64,000 nucleotides of DNA from Hoplostethus atlanticus (lineage: Eukaryota > Chordata > Actinopteri > Trachichthyiformes > Trachichthyidae), in the NCBI GenBank assembly GCA_034670405.1, contig JAXDDX010000054.1:2859001-2923000 (forward strand). Direction: 5' to 3'. Every line of letters starts with the position of its first letter. Positions within the stretch are counted from its first letter, which is position 1. Below the pieces are notes generated by a model, which worked only from the letters and a program-made list of their open reading frames with translations, searched no databases and was not told where the DNA came from. Positions 54,939-64,000 of the stretch are shown here, in pieces. A program made the translations under genes and the position numbers.

Positions 54939-57548
54939 CGAGAGAGAGAAAGAGAGACAGACAGACAGATAGACATTGAGGGATGTTTAAAAACAGTTGT
55001 GGAAAGCAGAGAGTGTGTCATTGTGCAGTTTATATTTTCATATTTAGTTTATTTCCAAAGCATTATTGTTTTTTTGGGGGGGGAAAGTTCTCCATTCAAT
55101 AATTAAAAAATATTGAAAAATCCAGTCTGTGAAGTGTTTATGGGGCAGTGTGCATTTAAACCTGTCTCATCTTGCTCCCATTTGCTCTGTATTGTGTGTG
55201 TGTGTGTGTGTGTGTGGGTCAGTTGAGGTGGAAGCAGACTCTGATGTGCTGGAGGAGGATGTGTTCCAGGAAGAGTCAGTGGCTTGTCTGCTCTCCCCCC
55301 TCCAGACGGAGAGCATGGACTTACCTGACACCCCTGTGAGTGAACCCACCATGGTGCCTTCCTTCACTGGCACAGATTGTTGTTGCTGTTGATAAAATAT
55401 TCTCTAGCCTCTCTCCATACACTTTCTACATTTCCTTGCATGCTCTAGTGGGCAGTTCACTCACCATACGCACTTTCCCTTTAACTACTCAACTATCTCC
55501 GGGTCACCTAGCTCCCTCTAGTCTGTTAGTATATTTTGGAAAGTACCACAAAGAAAAAGGATGAATAAGTGGAGCCACATACATCCCAATGCCCACCACA
55601 CTCCACATACAAAAGACAGAGTATGCCCAATAGATTTCATCTGACTAAATGCAGTTTTGAAATGTCTGACTGGCCCACTTCCCCCGAACAGTCTTAGCTG
55701 CTGAATGTCCTTGTGAAATGTCACTGAGCTCCTTTGATTTCCAATTCATGTCACCCGTTGTACTTTTATGTCTTTGACTGACCAACGTTTTTTTAAGATT
55801 GGTTTCAAGAATGTTTTGTGGTTGTGTCTTTGAACGTCTCCCATTCAGACATTGCGCAGCCCAGAGGAAATGTTGGAGAGGAGGCTTGTGGTGCTGAAAG
55901 GCATCCTGGAGAGTGAGGAGGTCTACCTCAGTGAGCTGGAGACATTACTGATGGTAACACACACACACACACACATTTGCTGGTTTTATTAAGTATTAAG
56001 GAGGAACATGTATATGCAGACACACCCTCTTAGTCTCAAAACTTTAAGGCTGTGGTTGCTTGCTATTCTCGGGGGGAAACCTGTGATACAACATAAACAC
56101 TGTAGATATCACTAACACTGCTCAACTTCCCCATCGCTATGTCACCATAGTATAAAGAGTTGGCATTAAAAAAAACAACTTAATGTCACGCAATGCACTG
56201 ACTGGAGGGATGAGACCTCCACTCTCCTGGGAATTAACGTGTACAGGAGAATCAGAAAGTGACATTTATTCACCAATTTGTCACCAATCTTGACTAACTC
56301 AGTCGATGGTCAGTTCTTGCAAGACAACGGTACTAAATCGTGCCGGTGCGTACATCCTTGAGCGTGTGGCTGACATTGTGCCATACAAGATTATGTGCAA
56401 TGATAACATTCAATGTCTTCATTGTTAAGCTTCCTTTTTTGGCCACAAATGGTCAGCCTCTCTCTCTCTCTCTCTCTATCTCCCCCGTCTCCCTCCGCTA
56501 AAATAGTAACTGCTAACAGTGCGAATTGCTGTTATGTGTGCTTCTTATAGACAACAAGGCCAGAGAAAAGAGCAGACTTCTCAGATTGGGGTTTGAATTG
56601 AACTGCCTAGGGTATGAATAGCCGTACACCAGGAAGTAATGGTGTCTAACAAGTCCCCGCTTATTATTGGTTAATTTCTCCCTTTGTTTTGCTGCTATTT
56701 CCATCTACAGCTATTCCAGTTTCTGCATTTCTTCTGCTCATATGACTCATTTAACTTAAAAAAAAAAGAAAAGTGGATGTGAGAAATGCTTCAGAAAGTT
56801 GATGTTCTGATTGTGGTTGTTGCTCTTGTAGCTTAGTATCACGCGCGCGGGTGTGTAAGCGTGCCATTTGTGCATTCATGTATGTCCTCGTCGTTATAAG
56901 GTGGCTGGAGTGTGTGTGTGTACCAAAGTTGAGAGTGCTGCTGAAGTGCCTGTGAGTGAGGTGTGTGTGTGAAAGGTGAACTGTGTGTTTGAATCGACAT
57001 GTGGCACATTTCTCACCTCCATCACTCACCACAGACCAGCTCTCTTTTTTTAATCTTTTATTTCTGTTCTCTCTCTCTCTCCGTCTGCCCCTCTGCTTGT
57101 ACAGCTCAATCTGTTCAGTTCAGTATGTTTCCACTGGCACATTTCTATCAACCTCAATTATTCTGCCTTTAGTGTCTCTTCTCTTTCACTTTCTGCTTGT
57201 ACTTCATCATTTCTTCTTCTATCCCCCACCCCCACCCCTTCCACTTCTAGCCCATGAAGGCTCTGCGGGCTTCGGCCGGGACCTCCCAGCCGGTGCTGTC
57301 CAGTCAACAGTTCCATACAGTTTTCTACCAGGTGCCCGAGCTCAGGGAGATGCACCAATGCTTCTACGTCGGCCTGAAGCTCCGTCTGGGCCAGTCACAG
57401 TCCAGTCCTGGCCCGGGGACGAGTCTGCATCCAGACCAAAGGCCTCTGGTGGATCAGGACCCAGGGAGAGAGGGCAGCGCTGGTGGTGAAACGGATTTTG
57501 AATTGACTGTGGGGGACCTGTTTTTGAAAGTGGTAAGTTATACAGTGT

Positions 57549-57579
<31 letters not shown>

Positions 57580-59238
57580 CCATTTGGAGATGGTGTCCAT
57601 GACATACTCAGTTATTCCATACACGAGTACTGTCTCCATCCATCCATCCATCCATCCATCCATCTGCTTTTACAGGTGAGCCAGATCGGTGTGTATCGTG
57701 GTTTCATTGATAACTACGAGAAGGCTGTGGAAATTGTCCGCAAGTGCACACACTCTGACCACCGCTTCAAAACGCTGGCCCAGGTAATACGACCACACAG
57801 GGTAAACGGTCACCTACAAGCACCACCTACGAGTGCAGACACGTTCTCATCAGTCTCACCGTCTCACTTTCCTTTTCCAGAACATGATGTCTACCAGCGG
57901 CTCGGACAAGGCTCGGACCAAATACACTTTTGAAGGTCCGCACACAGAAAATCGACTAATAAATGTTGATTTTTTTCAGTGATAGTTATTTTATTGTAAA
58001 TGTTTATTGGAGTGTTATTTGCCGACAGCTGATATGAGGAACTGATATGGAGCAGATGGAGAAGTGATAAATAAATTCTGATGGGTGTGGGTAGTGTTGA
58101 TGTTAACACACTCAGAGCTAAATTAACACTAGCGACTTTGCTGTGTACTATTAATGTGTGTGTGTGTGTGTGTGTGTGTGATCGCTGTCCTTCTTTCTCC
58201 AGCTCTCCTGTACAAGCCTTTGGACAGAGTAACCAAGACCACACTAGTGTTACAAGTGAGAAAACCCCCGATAATTCATTTAATTAATTCCTTTGATAAT
58301 TCTTTCCTTCATTTCATTTTTTTTTTTTTATCAACCTTGCCTGTTCTTGTCTTTCATTTCAATTCATTCTCATCTCTCCCCTCCTCTTTCTTCCCTCTCC
58401 TTGTTTCTCCTTTATCCTTCTTGTCTGCATCCGCGGGTGGACCTTTCCTTTAACTGTGATCTCGGTCTCGGCCTCTAGGACCTCTTGAAGACGACGCCTG
58501 TGGACCATGGGGATTACACAGCGTTACAAGAAGCTCTGAGGTTGTCTCGTAGTTTCCTGTCTGGGGTCAACGAGAGTTCGCGATGTAAACGAGAGGTGAC
58601 GCTCAGCCATGGCATGGTGAGACACACATGCACAACCATATACAATATAGTATAGTATACAATATGTATACACCCATATTGTGGTATTAACAACACAATG
58701 TGTGTGTGTGTGTGTGTGTGTGTCTGCACCCCAGAGGCGCCAGCTGATGCGTGACGGCTTTGTAGTGGATGTGTGTGAGGGAGAGCGTAACTTGCGCCAC
58801 CTCTTCCTGTACACCGACCTGCTGCTGTGTGTCAAGCTGAAGGCTGCTGCCATTGGGTGAGTGACAGGTCTGTTATTATTTGTTGTAGTCCCGCTCCTCA
58901 GTTCTGATTGGCTGAGTCAAAGCGGTTGTAAAATACCTGATAAACGCATTATTCTGATTATTCTGTTTGTGTGTGTGTGTGTGTGTGCGTGTTTGTGTTT
59001 CCTCCCAGGAAGCACGCCCATTACAGGTTCTGCTGGTACCTGCCCCTGGCTGGTCTCAGACTGCGCTGGGTTGAGGACCAGGAACGAACGCCCGACACAC
59101 ACCTCCGCATACACACCATAAGAACCAAGATGTACCTCCTCCAACAGCAGCTACGGCAACACACGGTGTGTGTGACGGAAACAGAGAGAGAGAGGAAGAC
59201 CTGTCATGGGTTGTAAAGCATTGAGTGAAATATTCAAA

Positions 59239-59290
<52 letters not shown>

Positions 59291-60074
59291 ATGTGAAGGG
59301 AACATCCAGGTACTGGCAAGCTCGCAAGAAGAAGCTGGAGCAGATGGAACTGATGTTGCTCACACACTCCCCTGTCCACAGACTGGAGCTGCACAGCCCC
59401 AGTGGCAAGGTACACACACACACACACACACACACACTTACATGCACACAAATGCATGCATGCATACATCTATACATTACAATTGTGTCTCACTACAGAG
59501 TCACTCAATCCTCCTGTCCTCCCTGTATGAACTTGAGGACTGGAGAGAAGCCATTGTCAAGCTCACCAGAGAAGGTAAGTTAACTACTTGTGGTTAATGT
59601 TTTGGTCAGTTCAGAGGCCATCAGTGGAGAGGAACACAACTGTAATATGAAAGAGACGTCACAGAGATTATTGTGCCTGATTTGAACCAGTTTTTCAGAA
59701 GGTCTGGTCAAAATAGAAATTAAAGCAATAAATGGAAATTACTTCTATTTTCATTCATGAAGATCCAGGAAGTTCAGCAGGCTATCTAACTAGTGGCCGG
59801 TATGGCTAGTTTGAACTTGGGAGGTCAGATTGGCTAACTAGCTAGATAGTTTTAGTAGATTGCATTTTTTGTGTGCTAGTCCTCTTTTTCATTGGGCTTC
59901 AGTCTAATGTTACTTAGTAAAACGTCCAACATGCTGATTGGTGCCTGTGGTTGCCATGTGTTGTTCGTCAGACATAGAAACTGTCCCTCCAGATCTGCTC
60001 ACCCTCACCAGCGCATGTGTCAAACTACGAATGACCCAGAAGCCACCACTACAAAGCAGCAGAAAGACTGGTAC

Positions 60075-60141
<67 letters not shown>

Positions 60142-60704
60142 CAGATTCACATCCTGTCTGAAACACACTGTCTGGGCTGTTGCCTTTGATCTTTTCATGC
60201 GACGCTTAACCCTTTCCAACACACTTTTTTTTTCCTTTGATGCCTTTCCCCTGTCCGCCTCGACTCACTCGACTTCATCTCAGTCCAACCCTGTGTAAAT
60301 TCAATGAGCTTCAAGACACGAGTTAGTAACTTTCTTTCTCTCTTTCTCACCGGGAGAAGAGGAGGAGTCGCTGTGTGGGACTCTGAGTGCAGCCATCCAT
60401 TCTGCCGGCGGGCTCCAACAACCGGCTTGTACATTTGTTGCTATTCTCTAATGACAGTACATGAGAGTTTCAGTTCAAAACGTGATACCCAAAGTGATAG
60501 GCTACTCTTATAAAATGATATAAAAATAAAATGTAAATAAAAAAAAAGTAAAAATTATTATTATTATTTTAAATTCTTTTAGTTTTGGAGGGAAAGTACG
60601 TAACTTAAGTCATTGGGTGACAAAATGATAGCACTTTTACTGACCAGATCATTTATATTTTAAAGACATTGAATGATGAAGTAATTGGACCCCCCCCCGC
60701 TCTC

Positions 60705-60754
<50 letters not shown>

Positions 60755-60890
60755 GTGTGTATGTGTGTGTGGAGGTGGATGGCTATGAGTTCTACGACAA
60801 ACAGGCCCAGACCCATTCAACAGTCCACACCCTCAGCCCACACTGGGACCAGGTAAGACTCAAGCTCTACTAATAGATAGATAGACAGAC

Positions 60891-60949
<59 letters not shown>

Positions 60950-61195
60950 TAGATAGATAGATAGATTAACCCATATTTTTTCTTTCCTTTCTTTTAAATA
61001 GGAGCTCTCCTTCCAGGTGGATGAGGCGCAGCACCTCAGGGTGCTGTGTGTGAGTCAGTCTGAGGGTGGGGAAGACACCGTCCTGGGCAAAGCTTCTGTA
61101 AAGGCAAGAGGAGCGTTAGCAAACACCAAGCGTCACTAAATGTCTGCTGAAGTTTAGGGCTTCGGCTGAAATTCAATATCGAATGATTTACCTGT

Positions 61196-61230
<35 letters not shown>

Positions 61231-62128
61231 CACCTGGATGTATCTATCTATATCTATATCTGTCTCTTTGTGCGTCTATCAGTTGGACTCTACAACCCTC
61301 CAGAAGCGATGGAGAAGACAGGCGCTGTCTCTGGGCCAGGTGGAGGTGACCCTGTCCCTGAAGTTCTGCCCCCACCCCCTCGGCCCGCCCAGCTCCACGC
61401 TGCAGCAGCCTGTCTTCTGTGTCCCGATTGGAACTGTGGCACAGTAAGTCCCTGTCAATCACTGTAAGGAGACCAATACGGCCGCTAGGGCTGCGCATCC
61501 AGACCCGGTTCCACTTTAGTCCCGGTTCCAAATTGCCCAATTCCTCAGACTAGATAAGCTCCTGTACTATTGATGCCTCCCATTGATGCCAAGAGGCTGT
61601 TGCTCAGCTGGATGCTGTTTGTCCTGACAGCTGTGCAACAGACCTTTGGGCCTTTCTGTGTAACACTGATTGCAAACAATGACGTATTCTGACATTAGAG
61701 GACTCCATTAAAGCTGTGTGTGGTGTTTTCCCCTAACTATTTATCTAATAGGAGTCGATAAGGGAATCAACAAAGAACCAAATCGATAAGTAGAATCAAA
61801 AATGGCATTGGAATCGGTAAACTCCTAACGATACCCCGCCAAAATGGTTGCTGAGAGTCCAAAAAGCTTTTCCATCTGGAGCCACTGGCGACGTAAAACC
61901 ACTAAACTAAAAGCAGCTGTTGTTCAGCGGAGTTTTATTTCCCTTTCTCATACAGCTGGTTTTAGGAAATGACATGTCTTGTTTGTAGTAGGGTGGTCGA
62001 AAGAGAAACACTAATAGCAGAAGTGTGGCAAGAATGGAGAGTAAAACAAAAAAGTTCATGCACTAAGCACCTGTGGTGTGTTTTCTCAAAACTGTGCTAT
62101 CTCTGTGTGTTTGAATGTCGAACAGTAA

Positions 62129-62174
<46 letters not shown>

Positions 62175-63533
62175 CCTGTGTTTCCTCCTTCAGGCAGGAG
62201 GGAGTGCTGGTCCCCCATGTGGTGCGATGCTGTGTGGAGGAGGTGGAGAGGAGAGGCATGGAGGAAGTGGGCATCTACAGGATTTCAGGAGCCGCCAGTG
62301 GCATCAGCAGCCTCAAGTCGGCCTTCAACAGCAGTAAGAAAACCGTTTCCCAGCAAACACTTTGAACTCTATCAGAATAAAGGTGATGCTGAAGATGGTC
62401 CTCTGTCCACCCTGGCTCCACCCCCCCCATTGCAGGTCTGCGTGAAGCGGTAGCCAGGCTGAGAAGTGCAGAAGTCAACGCCGTCTCAGGTATTCTCAAA
62501 CTCTACTTTAGAGAACTGCCTGAACCTCTGCTGCCCACGGAGCTGTTCCAGAGCCTGGCCAAGATGCTGCGTAAGACACAAAGATGCACACGCACATTCT
62601 TGTATTGCATCCAGAGTTTGGACTTTTCATTGATGGTATTAATTGGGAAGCACTAATCAAAAACACACACACACACACACCCTCATCAAAGTGTTTTGAA
62701 CTCAACATGAATCTATTCTCCTGTAGACATCCAAGACCTCAACTCCAGACTGGTCTCCATGCTGTCCCTCCTTCAGTCCTGTCCTGACGTCAACCGCCAC
62801 ACCTTCCTCTATCTCCTGCACCACCTCCAACGGTCGGCATCCTACCAACAACAACAACAACACCACATATGCACACCACTCCCACCTTAATTGTTGTTCG
62901 GTGTTGAAATACTTTTAATGGACCAGGTGATGAAAGATAGCCGGTCGCCCCAGTGCGAGACACGACCACCGTCTCCCTGACAACGATTTTAACCATGACA
63001 GAAAACTTTATTGATCCATTTTCATTGCATTTTGGAATGAATATGTTGATGTTCAGACCCGCTGCATTGTGGGCCAGGTATGAAAAAAGTACTGATGTCA
63101 AAATAGGAGACTGCCATTTTTAGGCATCTGGTCCATTTATTTGAGTGACAGATTGGCCAATGAATGGCTGTTGTGTGCTCTCATAGGGAGGTGGAGTTAT
63201 TTCATTAGCTACATGAGTATATTGCTGAACATACCCTAGCCATTACACCATATTGACATCATGGGCTAAGATATGAGGTAACAACACAATAATCATATTG
63301 ATCCACTGCAATTAAACCACATATGCTGTTATTTAATCCGTTTGAAAGCACTCTGTCTGTGATGCTGACTCTTTTCTCCTTGTCCTACAGGGTCTCAGAG
63401 AGGCAAGAGGTCAATAAGATGTCTCTGATTAACCTGGCTACAGTGTTTGGTCCCAGCCTCTTACGGCCCCCCCGTGACAAGCCTGGGGTACTGCGGCCCC
63501 ACTATAGACATCTCCCAGGAGGTGGTGGTGCAG
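54824..63533 (+). CDS. BCR/ABR-family Rho GEF/GAP (DH-PH-C2-RhoGAP), 3' partial, 21 exons
   Basis: Exons: 54824-54875, 55223-55335, 55849-55953, 57251-57532, 57676-57783, 57881-57935, 58203-58255, 58479-58616, 58735-58856, 59009-59165, 59299-59409, 59499-59574, 59972-60070, 60357-60428, 60755-60852, 61002-61103, 61283-61443, 62194-62333, 62436-62570, 62727-62832, 63391-63533; about 809 codons. The start has a strong context (GCCATGG) and is the first in-frame ATG. Domains: DH from RSPEEMLERRLVVLKGILES to ALRLSRSFLSGVNE; PH with RHLFLYTDLLLCVKLK; C2 with GVYVCVEVDGYEF type strands; RhoGAP with EEVGIYRISG (arginine finger), LKLYFRELPEPLL and NKMSLINLATVFGPSLLRP. Such proteins activate and inactivate Rho GTPases. 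It lacks the BCR N-terminal kinase/coiled coil, like ABR, but is much diverged from both. One intron seems to use a GC donor (61104). The last exon seems to contain a one-base frame disturbance near 63485. The gene continues beyond the window. Confidence 0.88.
58157..58180. repeat. (GT)n microsatellite before a BCR/ABR-like exon
   Basis: One of several GT/CA runs in this gene's introns; others at 54898-54928, 55194-55216, 57551-57573, 58699-58722, 59240-59289 and 62131-62171. Confidence 0.9.
60078..60137. repeat. (CT)n microsatellite after exon 59972-60070
   Basis: Long CT run starting seven bases inside the intron; with the run at 60700-60752 it brackets the short exon 60357-60428. Confidence 0.95.
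60700..60752. repeat. (CT)n run forming the acceptor tract of exon 60755
   Basis: The CT repeat runs directly into the acceptor CAG at 60752-60754, so the microsatellite itself serves as polypyrimidine tract. Confidence 0.95.
60873..60966. repeat. GATA/GACA (Bkm-like) tetranucleotide tract
   Basis: Alternating blocks of GATA and GACA units over about 90 bases in the intron after exon 60755-60852. Confidence 0.95.
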
Positions 63534-64000
63534 GTGAGCATGAAATAGTGGGTCAGTGTAAAGTTGAGTTCGATATACAAAAATGACTTTAAAATGATTT
63601 TAAAATGCATAAATAAGTGTCAAAAACCTTCTTACTCAAGTTTTCCTCTCATGTATGGGCATCTTTACTGAGAAAATCAAAGGGACATGGAAAATCAGAC
63701 AGCCTGTACAAATGAAGAGTTTCTTTCCATAATAAGATTTCTACCATATGAAAACTGATTATGAATTACTATTGATGTCACATTTGCGAGGATGAAGTTA
63801 TCCTCATGTCTGAAATATTGACAAATTAGTTAAAGGAAGAAATTTTTCTAAATGAAAACACTCATACATTAAGGGGGAAAAAAAGTATAAAAATGTATTC
63901 TATTCCCTAATAAAATGTGCTTTCAATCAGCAAAGAGAGGCATTGAAAAGTATTGATTTAGAAACAGTAACAAAATTAAATGAGTGAAACTGGTAAAAAA
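63534..64000 (+). other. BCR/ABR-like intron running off the window
   Basis: AT-rich intronic sequence after the donor GTGAGC at 63534. The expected final exon(s) of the RhoGAP domain are not found before the right edge. Confidence 0.7.

Noticed and set aside
56983-57489. 168-codon frame across the intron border before the DH exon
   Set aside because: Mostly pyrimidine-tract intron translated; it reads the exon in the wrong frame.
59056-59477. Minus-strand frames of 108-137 codons
   Set aside because: Composed of translated CA/GT microsatellite and antisense of BCR/ABR-like exons.

Overview
The window is nuclear DNA of a ray-finned (teleost-type) fish. The evidence is two spliced vertebrate genes with GT-AG introns, dense dinucleotide microsatellites, Tc1-like, piggyBac and PIF/Harbinger-type DNA transposons, an L2-type LINE tail, tRNA-derived SINEs, a fish-type odorant-receptor-131-like GPCR and PLAC8/ponzr-type cysteine-rich genes. 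I do not name a species.

Layout. (1) 562-10759, + strand: 18 exons of the very-long-chain acyl-CoA dehydrogenase gene (acadvl); the first exon(s) lie left of the window. Its introns hold an L2 3' end, a SINE and a hairpin. (2) 10760-14646: 3' UTR and intergenic DNA without a recognisable gene. (3) 14647-15657, - strand: one intronless GPCR. (4) 16130-22281: two tandem, almost identical ~3.08 kb units, each with a deleted Tc1-like element. (5) 22660-54545: a rearranged cluster of three PLAC8/cornifelin-like (ponzr) genes. Copy 1 (+) and copy 2 (-) sit in arms of a very large inverted repeat (22660-28728 and 28951-39880, ~220 bp spacer); copy 3 (+) lies in a further segment. Arms carry private insertions (a Tc1, a retroposed piece, a piggyBac, a CACTG-ended element), several with the matching empty site in the sister arm. 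(6) 54824 to the right edge, + strand: 21 exons of a divergent BCR/ABR-family gene (DH-PH-C2-RhoGAP), open at the right end.

The most notable observation is in the PLAC8 cluster. All three genes have intact three-exon frames. By eye, a stretch of intron 1 is almost identical between copies 1 and 2, whereas exon 2 differs at about a fifth of its sites, mostly changing amino acids. This is the reverse of the normal pattern and suggests diversifying selection on the protein or exon-level conversion.

The single-copy genes are not functionally linked: acadvl is mitochondrial fatty-acid oxidation, the GPCR is a cell-surface receptor, and the BCR/ABR-like gene is a Rho-family GEF/GAP. Exon limits were read by eye from splice consensus and remembered human protein sequences; no alignment or database search was run.
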